Of a stretch of 64,000 nt of DNA, positions 38,110-49,880 are shown piece after piece. A model generated the notes under the pieces. The model saw only the letters and a list, made by a program, of their open reading frames with translations. It was not told where the DNA came from and ran no database searches. The stretch's first letter is position 1; every line of letters begins with the position of its first letter. The stretch is from Flaccisagitta enflata. Lineage: Eukaryota > Chaetognatha > Sagittoidea > Aphragmophora. A program made the translations under genes and the position numbers. Location of the stretch: contig OZ231127.1 in NCBI GenBank assembly GCA_965153355.1, positions 2,108,001-2,172,000 of the forward strand, in the 5' to 3' direction.

Positions 38110-40052
38110 CGTTGGCCCTAACGCGGGGTCACAATATTGTTGCGGACGGGTGGGTAGGGGCATCCAACCCCAAACCACAACACAAGTGCCCCACTCACAT
38201 GCACAACAAGGCCAACACCTATAAGTTGCATGCAGGACAAAAATAACTGAACTGACCTGACTCCTTATTGTATCTTTTTATCGAAAATCAGACTTAAACG
38301 CAACCCAAAACAGACCCAAACCAGACTCAAACCAGACTCAAACCAGACTCAAACCAGACTCAAACCAGACTCAAACCAGAATTAAACCAGACCGAAAACA
38401 AATCTAAATCAGACATAAACCAGACATAAACCAGACATAAACCAGATTTAAGCCAGACTCAAACCAGACTCAAACAAGACTCAAACCAGACTCAAACCAG
38501 ACTCAATCCAGACTCAAACCAGACTCAAACCAGACTCAAACCAAACTCAAACCAGACTTAAACCAGACTTAAACCAGGCTCAAACCAGGCTCAAACCAGG
38601 CTCAAACCAGGCTCAAACCAGGCTTACACCAGGCTCAAACCAGAATCAAACCAGACTCAAACCAGACTCAAACCAGACTCAAACCAGACTCAAACCAGAA
38701 TAAAACCAAACCAAGACCAGACCAAAACCAGACCAAAACCAGACCAAAACCATGCCTAAATCAGACCTAAATCAAACATAAACCAGGCAAAAACCAGACA
38801 TACACCAGACCTAAACCAGACCTAACCCAGACCTAAACCAGACATAAATCAGACATGAACCAGTCTTAAACCAGACTTAAACCAGACTTAACCAGACTTA
38901 AACCATGCTTAAACCAGACTTCAACCAGACTTAAACCAGACTTAAACCAGACTTAAACCATACTTATCTTTGATATCATTTTAACCAGCAGACTTAAACC
39001 AGCAGACTTAAACCATTAGACCAGCAGACTTAAACTATTAGATATAAACCAGCAGACTTAAACCAGCAGACTTAAACCAGCAGATTTAAACCAGCAGACT
39101 TTAACCAGCAGACTTAACCCATTAGATTTAAACCAGCAGACTTAAACCAGCAGATTTAAACCAGCAGATTTAAACCAGCAGACTTTAACCATCAGACTTT
39201 ACCCAGCAGACTTTAACCAGCAGACTTTATGACCAAAGATGACCAAAGATGACCAAAATGACCAAAAATGACCAAAAATAACCAAAAATAACCAAAATTG
39301 ACCAAAAATGAACAAAAATGAACAAAAATGATCAAAATGATCAAAATGACCAAAAATGACCAAAAATGACCAAAAATGACCAAAAATAACCAAAATTGAC
39401 CAAAAATGAACAAAATTGAACAAAATTGAACAAAAATGAACAAAAATGATCAAAATGATCAAAATGACCAAAAATGACCAAAAATGACCAAAAATGACCA
39501 AAAATGACCAAAAATGACCAAAAATGACCCAAATGACCAAAAATGACCAAAAATGACCAAAAATGAGCAAAATGACCAAAATGATAGAATGACCAAAATG
39601 ACCAAAATGATAAAATAACCAAAATGACCAAAAATGACCTAAAATGACCAAAATGATCAAAATATTAAAATATTAAAATGACTAAAATGATCAAATGACC
39701 AAAATGAAAATACCAAAACTGACCAAAAATAACCAAAAATGACTAGAAGCAACCAAAAAATTCCCAAAAACAACAAAAAATGACTCAAAATAACTCCAGA
39801 CGACCCAAAAAGACAAAAAAAAGCAGTGTTACGGACCGACGGACGGACCGACGGACCAACAGACCAACCAATGGACCGACGGAGCGGGTTGTAGAGTCGC
39901 TTGCATCCACACCCAAACCCACTCCCAACACTCATACATACATATAAAGTATCAAATACGCTCGTTTTCCCACATTTCAACTCGATGACCCTGGACGGAC
40001 GGACGGACGGACGGACAAAGCCTCTTATAGAGTTGCGTGTCCGCAACTAAAA
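38110..40052 (+). mobile_element. Outer palindrome-ended element (TTGCG-stem) with an inner one inserted
   Basis: Left end CTAACGCGGGGTCACAATAT and motif GTTGCGGAC (38139-38147). Right end GGACGGACGGACGGACAAAG, CCTCTTATAG, palindrome AGTTGCGTGTCCGCAACT (40031-40048) and AAAAAA. The 5' motif equals the complement of the palindrome's right arm. Everything from 38200 to about 39905 is a second element. Confidence 0.6.
38200..39905 (+). mobile_element. Inner palindrome-ended element with three successive minisatellites
   Basis: Begins ACAAGGCCAACACCTATAAG and TTGCATGC. Arrays: an 11-bp ACCAGACTCAA unit (38290-38975), a 15-bp CAGCAGACTTAAACC unit (38976-39232) and a 10-bp TGACCAAAAA unit (39226-39760). 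It closes with AAAGCAGTGTTACGGACCGA, GACC tract, GAGCGGGTTGTAGAGTCGC, TTGCATCC. The units change where one motif blends into the next, as if each array grew from the flank of the previous one. Confidence 0.6.
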
Positions 40053-40205
40053 AATTAAGAATTCATACATAATAGCTAATAAGAGTTTTCTAGATAGTAA
40101 GACTCATTGAGACAGTCCCACTGTTTCATTCAGAGAGTATTAACCTGATGTTCCTGCTTATTCACACGGAGAATCCAATATGTTTCTCATCAGAATAAAT
40201 AATAC

Positions 40206-40807
40206 TAACTATAGCAAAAAAAAAAAGGGACAACTTATTTTGCTGATTTTTGCTGAACTGAAAACTTAAACCATAGAAAATCCATGACCGTTTTAAAGCT
40301 CTGCAAAAGATCTTTCAAATGCGACATTGCTGGTCATTCTAGCTTTATTCGTTTAGAAATGGCGCAAGAATAAATGAAAACATTGCCATATTCATTTTTG
40401 AGATCCAATTGAATTTTAAAGGTTTTGAAAAGAGGAGTTCACTTTGACGAGCTCTAACTTCTTAACGGTTTGAGATACAGACCTGGGATTGGTCTAGAAT
40501 GAAAGAAAATTTGGAAATCTTTAAAAATCATCTCGGAGAAAAAAGTCAAATATTCTTTTTCTATATCTTTTTTTATAAACTAACAAAAACACTCAACTTT
40601 TTCAACTTTATTTTTACACTCATGACCATCTATTCTTTATTCTTAAGTCATTTCTAAACGAATAAAGCTAAGACAACCAGCATGGTCTCATTTTGAAGAT
40701 CTGTCGCAGAGCTTTCAAATGGTCATGGATTTTCTTATGTTTTTCTTATTTCATGAATATAAAATACTAAAAAACGTTTTGTCCCATATTTATTTTTGCT
40801 ATAGTTA
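40206..40807. mobile_element. TA-flanked fold-back element
   Basis: TAACTATAGCAAAAAAAAAA plus GGGACAA is inverted at the right end (TTGTCCC...TTTTTGCTATAGTTA). Inner arms pair CATGACC...TCTGCAAAAGATC...CGTTTAGAAATGGC at 40285-40370 with their complement at 40650-40735. The CGTTTAGAAATGGC core recurs at 50090, 50280 and 57590. Confidence 0.65.
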
Positions 40808-41618
40808 TGTGTCTAATCCCTTTTACATATAAAGCACCTGCCAATCAATCTGGGACTGGAGGGTTAGTTATCCAACCTTGTTAACTTACATATCAAATGT
40901 ATTTTTTGACTCCTTTTTAACGGGCAAATAATCCATCCAATATTTTTCAAGACAAAAAAAACATTTCTGCACAAAAACGTGAAACGCAGAAATTGGTTTT
41001 CTAGAAAAGCATCATAAGTAATCTGGCTTAATGTTTTTGCAGTTTAGAAAAATCATGCTGTACCAAGTCAACTTTTAGTAATCTTGTTCAAATGTTCTCT
41101 TTACATTTGTTTGAAAAAAAAATAATTGACCATTTAAGGTCATCTATTGATATGTGATTGATGATTGTGATAATTTGATTCTGTCGACAATTATACCTCT
41201 ATTTGGGCTGTTGCATAACAATCTGTGATATTCTGAACCTAATTTTCTTATATTGATTAAATTAGGGTAGTCAGGAACAAATATTTGAGCCATAAACCTT
41301 AGCAATACTCCATTTGATAGGCATAACCAATAGTTGCAAAAGCGTCAGATGATTCACAGTCCTGCCTGAGTAGGTTGTGCTTTAAGTTGAGAGGGGAGCA
41401 GGGCAGCAGCCCCAAACAGGTTGATGACCTATGCTTTCTCACATATGGGGATTTTTCTCCTTCTCCTCCTCCTCCTTCTGAGATCGGGCCTCTGGGACTT
41501 TTGTGATGTTTTGCAGCCAATTAAATATGCTCATGAAGAATAAAAATTCAAAGCCTGCATCAAAATAAAGGCTATAAAACTAGATATCTTTATTTTGAAA
41601 AAGTACAAAATTTTCATG
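40808..41618. other. Intergenic; fragment of a fold-back array at 41330-41490
   Basis: TAGTTGCAAAAGCGTCAGAT, CCTGCCTGAGTAGG, GGCAGCAGCCCC and TTGATGACCTATGCTTTCTC correspond to one half of the cargo unit seen at 32757-32880. The array half is missing. Confidence 0.5.
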
Positions 41619-43475
41619 AACAAGGCCAATACCTATAAGTCGCGTGCCAGACTCGTGATACTCGTGACACAATGTTGGGAAACAATGTCAAGACACAATG
41701 TTGGGACACAATGTCGGGACACAAAATTGGGACACACTGTTGGGACACAATGTCGGGACACAATGTAGGGACACAATGTAGGGACACAATGTTGGGACAC
41801 AATGTATGGACATAATGTATGGACACAATGTCAGGACACAATGTCGGGACACAATGTAGGGACACAATGTAGGGACACAATGTAGGGACACAATGTCGGA
41901 ACACAATGTAGGGACACAATGTAGGGACACAATGTAGGGACACAATGTCGGGACACAATGTTAGGACACAATGTAGGGACACAATGTAGGGACAATCTTG
42001 GGACACAATGTGGGACACAATGTGGGACACAAATGTTGGGACCACAATGGAGGGACAGAAATAGGGACACAATGTAGGGACAAGTCGCGTGACACAAAGT
42101 TGGAGACACAATGCCGGGACACAATGTCGGGACACAATGCCGGGACACAATGTAGGACACAATGTAGGGACACAATGTAGGGACACAATGTAGGGACACA
42201 ATGTAGGGACACAATGTAGGGACACAATGTAGGGACACAATGTCAGGACACAATTAGGACACAATGTGGACACAATGTCGGGACACAACAGGACACAATG
42301 TAGGGACACAATAGGACACAATGTAGGACAAAATGTAGGGACACAATGTAGGGACACAATGTAGGGACACAATGAAAGACACAATGTAGGGACATAATGT
42401 CTGGACACAATGTCTGGACACAATGTAGGGACAATGTAGGGACAATGTAGGGACACAATGTTGGGACACAATGATGGGACACAATGTAGGGACACAATGT
42501 CGGGACACAATGTAGGGACACAATGTCGGGACAATGTAGGGACACAATGGTGGTACACAATGTAGGGACACACTGTAGGGACCCAATGTAGGGACACAAT
42601 GTAGGGACACAATGTCGGGACACAATGTCGGGACACAATGTCGGGATACAATGTCGGGACACAATGTCGGGACACAGTGCAGGGACACAATGTGAGGACA
42701 CAATGTAGGGAACAACAGGGACAAATGTAGGGACACAATGTCGACACAATGTAAAGACACAATGACTTGGACACAATGTAGGGACACAATGTCAGACACA
42801 ATGTCGGGACACAATGTCGGGACACAATGTAAAGACACAATGTGGGACACAATGTTGAGGCACAATGTTGGGACACAATGTCGGGACACAATGTAGGACA
42901 CAATGTCGGGACACAATGTTGGGACAAAATGTCAGGACACAATGTCGGGACACAATGTAGGGACACAATGTAGGACACAGTGTAAGGACACAATGTAGGG
43001 ACACAATGTGGGACACAATGTTGACACAATGTTAGGACACAATGTTCGGGACACAATGTTGGGACACAATGTTGGGACACAATGTTGGGACACAATGTAG
43101 GGACACAATGTTAGGACTTAAAATGACTCAAAATGACTAAAACATACCAAACAACCATGTTAAATGTCCAAAAATGACCTAAAATGTCCCGAATAACTAA
43201 ATATGACTGAAAACTACTTTAAATGCCCAAAAACGACACATATGACTTAAATGAAGAAAGTGACGTAAATGATCAAAAATGACCAAAAATGACTAAAAGC
43301 AAACAAAAATGACCAAAAACAACATAAAAATGACTCAAAATAACTCCAGATAACTCAAAATGACCAAAAACAACGCAAAAAAGCAAAGTGTTACCGACCG
43401 ACCGACAGACCGACCGACCCACCGACCGACCGACCGTCGGAGCGGGTTGTAGAGTCGCGTGCACGTGACTAAAAA
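41619..43475 (+). mobile_element. Palindrome-ended element with 13-bp minisatellite
   Basis: Starts AACAAGGCCAATACCTATAAG and TCGCGTGCC. It holds a GGGACACAATGTA array (41664-43115), a spacer of TGACTAAAAA-like sequence, AAGCAAAGTGTTACCGACCG, (GACC)n, GAGCGGGTTGTAG and the palindrome AGTCGCGTGCACGTGACT (43453-43470) plus AAAAA. Confidence 0.7.
41664..43115. repeat. 13-bp minisatellite (GGGACACAATGTA), about 110 units
   Basis: Unit GGGACACAATGTA/GGGACACAATGTC/GGGACACAATGTT with frequent single-base losses. Because 13 is not a multiple of 3, all three frames cycle through the same 13-residue pattern, which explains the 493-codon minus-strand frame. Confidence 0.95.
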
Positions 43476-43479
43476 CTGA

Positions 43480-44104
43480 AATCTGAATTGTGGAAAAATG
43501 GCTTATCTTGGGCAAATGAAATTTGTCATACAGATAAATGTTAAGGTAAATTCCACGCAGGCAAAATCTTTCGATGGAGAGACAAATAGATTGGCATATA
43601 TAGCCCAAAAAACACATTTTCTGCATTTTACGGTCAATGTTAGGTACTTTAAGGCTAAAAAACTTCAAAAGCCATTTATGGCAAAAAAATTTTGCAAAAA
43701 GATGCCCCTGGTGCTTTGCAACTTGTGTGCAAAATTTAGAGCCACTTGCCCAAAGCGCTTGGCCATAGCAAGACCAAATGTCCTAAAACATCCAAAAATG
43801 CAACATTTTGGATCCCTTATTTCACGACTTCGAGCAGCAAATTTTGGGTTTCTGAGCCATTGGACCTTAGAAAATATGCTTATGGGGAAAAAATTTTGAA
43901 AGCCTGTATCAAAATGCACTCTATCTTGATAAAAGAACAATAAATCGTTTGACCAAAAATGCAAAATTTTGGAAAAAATTTGAGATTGAATTTTGAAAAA
44001 AACAGTGTATCACAGGTCAATGAAATTTTTCCTGCAGGTACATGTTGAGGTCAAGTCCACATAAGCAAAATCTTATGATAGCGAGACGCATAGTTTGGCC
44101 TATT
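43480..44104. repeat. Diverged flank of 177-bp satellite block
   Basis: GCCACTTGCCCAAAGCGCTT, TAGCAAGACCAAATGTCCTA and CATTGGACCTTAGAAAATATGC match diverged versions at 44940-45075 and 45455-45615, showing a larger repeat around the tandem core. Confidence 0.6.
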
Positions 44105-44965
44105 TGGCTTAAAAAATAATTTTTGCAATTTTTGGGCATTTTTTTGGCCTTTTTAAGCCTTGAAACATGCTTATCATTTGATTTTCAGGCTGAAATTTAG
44201 CATGATGATGGCCCTGGTGCTTGATAAGCTGTATGCAATATTTGGGGCCACTAGTCCAAGGAGTTTGGCTGTAGCATGGCTAAAAAACCATTTTTTTGCA
44301 TTTTTTGGGCATTTTTGGGGGATTTTTAAGCCAGAAAACCTGCTAATCATTTGATATTTAGGCTGAAATTTTGCATGAAGATGGCCCTGGTGCTTGACAA
44401 GCTGTATGTAAGATTTGGGGCCACTAGTCCAAAGCGTTTGGCTGTAGCATGGCTAAAAAAACATTTTTTTGCATTTTTTGGGCATTTTTGGGGGATTTTT
44501 AAGCCAGAAAACCTGCTTATCACTTGATTTTTAGGCTGAAATTTTGCATGAAGATGGCCCTGGTGCTTGACAAGCTGTATGCCAAATTTGGGGCCACTAG
44601 TCCAAGGCGTTTGGCTGAAGCATGGCTAAAAAAAGCATTTTTTTGCATTTTTTGGGCATTTTTTGGGGATTTTTAAGCCAAAAATTTTTTGACCATTTGA
44701 TTTTTAGGCTGAAATTTTGCATAAAGATGGTCCTGGTGCTTGACAAGCTGTATGCAAAATTTGGGGCCACTAGTCCAAGGCGTTTGGCTCTGGCATGGCT
44801 AAAAAAACATTTTTTTGCAATTTTTTGGCATTTTGGGGGGATTTTTAAGCCGAAAAACCTGCTAATCATTTGATTTTTAGGCTGAAATTTTGCATGAAGA
44901 TGGCCCTGGTGCTTGACCAACTGTATGCAAAATTTGGGGCCACTAGTCCAAGGCATTTGACTGTA
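44105..44965. repeat. Tandem satellite, about 177-bp unit, about 5 copies
   Basis: Each unit: AAAAAACATTTTTTTGCA, TTTTTTGGGCATTTTTGGGG, ATTTTTAAGCCAGAAAACCT, GCTGAAATTTTGCATGAAGA, TGGCCCTGGTGCTTGACAAG, CTGTATGCAAAATTTGGGGC, CACTAGTCCAAGGCGTTTGG. Starts at about 44105, 44280, 44457, 44633 and 44810. Nucleosome-sized, AT-rich units like this are typical of satellite DNA; a centromeric role cannot be inferred from five copies. Confidence 0.85.
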
Positions 44966-46135
44966 GCAAGCCAAAATGTCCTAAGATGTCCAAAAATGCA
45001 AAATTTTGTACCCCTAATATCATGATTTTGAGCAGTTTTTTGAGTTATTGGACCATTGTAAAATTTTGCACTCAAGTGAATATGCTTACGAAGAATAAAT
45101 TCTCATAGTGTGCATCATGATACACTCTATCTCTGTTGAAAAAATTAGAAATATATTTCAAAAATGAAAATGCAAAATTTTGAAAAAATTCAAAGTAGAA
45201 TTTTGAAAAAACCATTTATCATAGGCCAATGAAATTTTTCATGCAGGTACATGTTGAGGTCAAGTCCATTGATGTAAAATTTCATGATAGTGGGACACAT
45301 AGTTTAGCCTATATGGCTAAAAAACCATTTTTTTGCATTTTTGGGCGTTTTTTTGGGTATTTTTAGCCCAAATATGTTACTTAAACTTGGCCATATGGCC
45401 TGAAATTTTGCACAAAGATGCTCCAGGTGATTGGCGACTTGGATGCAAAATTTGGTGCAACTGGCTCAAAGGGTTTGGCTGTAGCAATGCCAAATGTCCA
45501 AAGGTATCCAAATATGCAAAATTTTGGGCCACAGATTTTTAGACTTTGAACAGTTTTTTTGTGTTTTTTTGGTTTTGGACCATTCTAAAACTTTGCAGTC
45601 AAGTAAGTATGCCTATGGAGGACTGATTCCTGGAGCCGGCATCAAAAATTAGGCTATTTTTACAGAAAAAGCTTTTTTTGAAAATTTGGTGTAGATTTTG
45701 ATTTCCAATTTTTGTTTTTTTTAGCCATAACGGGAGCAAAACTGAATATTTTTTTGATCCGTTTTTTTTCAGTAGGTGTCAAATGGTCAAAGTAATATCC
45801 AAAAAAAATTTGGGGGCAAAAAATGATTTTTTCAATTTTTTTTGCCAAAAATCATATTTAGCGTTTTTTTGAAAAACATACCCAGACTTTAAACAGCTAT
45901 ATCTCCGCTTCCAGTGAACCGATGTTGATAGAATTTGAAGTGGAAGTAAACAAACCTATATTTTGCTTCAACATAATTTTTATGATGATTTGTCAAATGG
46001 TTTGGCGTTGGCGCAATTTTGAAATTTTTTTTGAGAAAAAATGCATTTTTTAGGTAGGTCCATAAAAGATTTTAACGTGGACCGATCCTAGTCTTGTTCA
46101 GCATTAAAAACTGACCCTGTATGCAAATTTTCAGG
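44966..46135. repeat. Further diverged satellite flank, no gene
   Basis: A second and third diverged copy of the 43640-43920 flank (45000-45110 and 45230-45620) and then unassigned AT-rich sequence with many poly-T runs. Confidence 0.5.
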
Positions 46136-46237
46136 CTTTGCTGCAGATTCGCCGATACTTTTATCTTTATTCCTTTAGCAGCCCGGACTATTGGAGCAAC
46201 TGCCAAAAAAGAAGAAGAAAAAAAAGAAAAGTTTTGA

Positions 46238-46459
<222 letters not shown>

Positions 46460-46680
46460 GGAGAGAGATAGAAACAGAGACAGAGCCATAGAGTTTCAAA
46501 ACCAGGATCTGGAATTAGAACAACACACGCGATCTGGATCAGTATTCTCTCCCATATTGCATTGTTGTTTTGTTATCCAGATCTGGCTCAACCCTTTGAA
46601 AGGAAAATGGTACTTGGGGCCAGAACTCACAGCAAAATATGGCCCCAAATCGCGCTTCTGTTTTGAGCCATGACATATCT

Positions 46681-46840
<160 letters not shown>

Positions 46841-46879
46841 TCTGTGGCTCAATTCATTAAGAATATGCTGGCTCCTAAA

Positions 46880-47410
46880 GTGGCTTTTGCCACTTTTCTG
46901 AAAATGACATTAACTTTGGAGGACTGTTGCTCCCAGAAAAATTGAAAAATTAAGCCCAACTTGGGCTCAACTTGGACTTGTTTTAAAGAGTCTGCTCTTT
47001 AAAACAAGCTAAAGTTAACGTCAATTGCTCCGTTTGTTCAGAAGATGTGAGTTTTAGAAGTTACCTTCTTCTGATGGAAAAGGATGTAAAAAACATTAGC
47101 TTTGGAAGACTGTCGCTCCTAAACAAATTAAGCAATTGACCTCATTTTAAACAGCTGCCTCTGCTCTCTAAAATGAGCCCAAATTGAGCTCAATTGCTCA
47201 ATTCGTTTAGGAGATATGAGCTTTAGAAGTTACCTATTTATGATGGAAAAGGCTAGAAATAACATCAACTTTGGAGGGCTGTTGCTCCTAAACGAAGTGA
47301 GCAATTGAGCTCAATTTAGGCTCAATACAAAGACCTTTGTCTGCTCTTTAAAATGAGCCCAAATTGAGCTCAATTGCTCAGTTCGTTAAGGAGATATCAG
47401 CTTAAGTCAC
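46880..47410. repeat. Tandem repeat, about 180-bp unit, 3 copies, palindromic
   Basis: Copies of AACATCAACTTTGGAGGGCT, GTTGCTCCTAAACGAA, AAATGAGCCCAAATTGAGCT, CAATTGCTCAGTTCGTT and AGGAGATATGAGCTTTAGAA at about 46900, 47090 and 47260. Each unit has an internal inverted repeat around TGAGCTCAATTGAGCTCA-like sequence. Confidence 0.7.
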
Positions 47411-48207
47411 AGTGCAAACGAAGACAAAATTTGACCAGTCAAAGGGGGATGAAAATGAAGTTTGCATATTCATGAAATTTTTTTTACCATTCTTTAAAAT
47501 AGTTTATGGGCTGTTAAAAAATAAAAAATCAATGCAAAATCTTTTTTCGTTTAGGCGCTATATAAAAAAATGAAATTTAAAAAAATTGTTAAATTAAGGC
47601 CAATTTAAAAAACATTTTTTTGTGTTTTAAGCGCTCCCATTTTGATGAAATTTGACATGGAGGTAGTACTTGATGTGAAGTACCTCCAGCTAAAATTGGT
47701 CTACTTTAAGGGGGGCAATAACAGCATTTTTCATAAATATTACAAAAAAACCAAAAAAACTGTTTTTTTCTTAATTTAGACACTTGAAAATTATCACACA
47801 TTGATTTTTTTTTTCTATACAACTTATTCAGTCTATTTGATGTGCATGCCACGTGTCAGGGCTATGAATCAACGTTTGGAAAGCTTGTTGAGTGAAAAAG
47901 GGCTTAAAATTAGCAAATTTTGTAATTTTTGGTTGACAGCCCTTAAATGAATTATTATATAACACCCAAAAATGCCTCCCAGGGTCATGAACATTTTACA
48001 GGCATCACCAACAGACCCTTTAAGGAATTTTGGCCTATGGTTTATAAGTTCCTGCAATGCTATATCAAAATTTTCAAAATTATGTTCTAAGAACATCAAA
48101 AAACTTTCCTCAATTGACATTGGTCATAAGAGTAGAAAAAACGAGCCCGGGCAGGCAACTCTATGCGTCATCAGCGCAATACACTTTTTTTTTTATAAGA
48201 GACAACA
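47411..48207. other. Intergenic, partial fold-back end
   Basis: CAGTGCAAACGAAGACAAAA followed by TTTGACCAGTC at 47409 resembles the terminus of the MITE at 31769, but no matching right end was found. The rest is AT-rich without a gene. Confidence 0.35.
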
Positions 48208-48470
48208 TTTTTAGTCGCTGCCTAAGCGACTCTATAAGAGGGTGTGAATGTCTGTCTGAATGTCTGTCTGAATGTCTGAGTGTCCGTAACGCGAAAATTT
48301 TAATGACGCGAAATCGACTGAAAAACGGATTTCTGACCATAACAGCCCCTGCCTGGTGTCAATACAGCCCCCGCCCACTCATATACTGCCCCTGCCCACT
48401 CACATCACTGCCCCTGCCCACCAGCAGCGACTACGGATTGGCCGTGTATCCGGCTTTGTTCAACTCAGCC
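48208..48470 (-). mobile_element. Palindrome-ended element (TCGCTGC-stem)
   Basis: TTTTT, palindrome AGTCGCTGCCTAAGCGACT (48213-48231), TCTATAAGAGGGTG, (GTCT)n, CGTAACGCGAAAATTTTAA, three CCCCTGCCCACTCA-type units, the matching motif GCAGCGACT (48424-48432), then ACGGATTGGCCGTGTATCCG and GCTTTGTT. Confidence 0.65.
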
Positions 48471-48502
48471 TGGATGTTCTTAAATTAAAAAAGTATTTGC
48501 AG

Positions 48503-48640
48503 AATGGAGACACGCTACTCTATAAGAGGCTTTGTCCGTCGGTCCGTTGGTCCGTTGGTCAGCATGAGTTGCATTTCCGCCCCTGCCCAACCGTCCGCAA
48601 CTGGTGGCTGTGTATCAGGCCTTGTTCCTATTTTCATTTA
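48503..48640 (-). mobile_element. Compact palindrome-ended element, adjacent copy
   Basis: GAGACACGCTACTCTATAAG, GTCCGTCGGTCCGTTGGTCC, GCCCCTGCCCAACC, GTCCGCAAC, then GGTGGCTGTGTATCAGGCC and TTGTT. It starts 30 bp after the previous copy ends, in the same orientation. Confidence 0.55.
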
Positions 48641-49110
48641 TCTTCCGTATTTGTTTCGCGAAAAACATTTCCAGCGTCATGCAAATTAGGATAAGAGGCA
48701 ACATTTCTGTTTGTCTATCTAGTGGTCTCTCTGTCCGTTTTTCTTTCAATGTATGCACAAATGTCCATAATTGTACATTTTGGTAACGTTCTGGGCCCCC
48801 GCTACATTCATTCGTAATGACTACTACAAAGCAGGATCTTGACTAGGTTTACCTCAACTTTCATTTGATCCCCATTCACTCAGATTCACCATCCTCATCT
48901 GGCGTAGGTCTTAACAGAAGCTAGACCGAAACACTGCACTGCTATGTCAGTCCGACTGTCTCCCTTTGTCTGTCTCCTATTGTCTCTCTCCATTTGTCTA
49001 TCCCCGTCAGTTTGTAAGTCTGTTTTTCTGCCAGCCTGTCTCCGTTTTTTTGTCTGTCGGTATCTCTGCCAGCCTCTATCTCCTCCTAGCTTTTTTACCG
49101 TCTCCGTATC

Positions 49111-49171
<61 letters not shown>

Positions 49172-49259
49172 CACATTCTTACCCACGTCTTCTCATCGTT
49201 TTTTTCCGAATAGTCAGGGAGCTTAACGGCTGATTGGTTTGAAAATTTTGATAACAATG
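48641..49259. other. Intergenic with CTGTCT-rich and (CT)n tract
   Basis: GTCTGTCTCC-rich sequence (48950-49090) leads into (CT)n at 49115-49167. No gene. Confidence 0.5.
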
Positions 49260-49880
49260 ATTTGATTGATAAAAATGTCAATTTCGTCATTTTAGCCCAT
49301 TTTTGGCCTGTTTTTGGTCTATCATGACCTCGGTATCAATGTCTAAAGTTTATTTGTCCTAGTTCTGACTGGATATAGTGAGATTTACAAAGGAATACCA
49401 CGCATGAGTTTTAATTTTGACTATTTTAGGCTATTTTAACCTGTTATAGCCCCGATAACAGTTTCCAAAGATCTCAATAAGTATGTTTGACCTAGTTCTG
49501 ACTGGAATGAGTGAGATTTATAAAAAAAATTCTTAATAACTATAATTTTTTTGAATAAAAATGTTAATTTTGATTATTTTAAACCATTTTTTGCCTGTTT
49601 TGGTCACGGTATCAGTTTTCAAAGCACTCAATGAGTATATCTGACCTAGTTCTGACTGGATAGAGTGAGATTGGCAAAGAAATTATCGATAATAATGAAT
49701 TTCTTTAGGAAAATGCCATTTTTAGCTATCTTAGGCTATTTTTGGCTTGTTTTTGGCCTGGTGTGACTCCTGTATCAATGTCCAAAGCTCTCATTGAGTA
49801 TATTTGACCTAGTCTTGACAGGTTTAAGTGAGATTTGCAAAAAAAAATTGAATATCAATGATCTATTCAAAAAAAATGCT
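49260..49880. repeat. Tandem repeat, about 130-165 bp unit, 4 copies
   Basis: Every unit contains TTTGACCTAGTTCTGACTGG, then AGTGAGATTTRCAAA, poly-A, and TTTTAGGCTATTTTTGGCCT. GACCTAGTTCTGACTGG occurs near 49357, 49489, 49643 and 49806, with an outlier near 50578. Confidence 0.75.

Noticed and set aside
41614-43095. 493-codon minus-strand open frame
   Set aside because: It is a direct consequence of the 13-bp minisatellite; residues repeat every 13 positions and parallel frames in the other phases show the same pattern.
41664-43115. Possible CRISPR-like array
   Set aside because: Units are contiguous 13-mers with no unique spacers, in eukaryotic-type sequence with no cas-like genes.
43498-45075. 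Multiple 60-130-codon frames in the satellite block
   Set aside because: They recur with the 177-bp unit and differ by frameshifts between units; no protein-level conservation.
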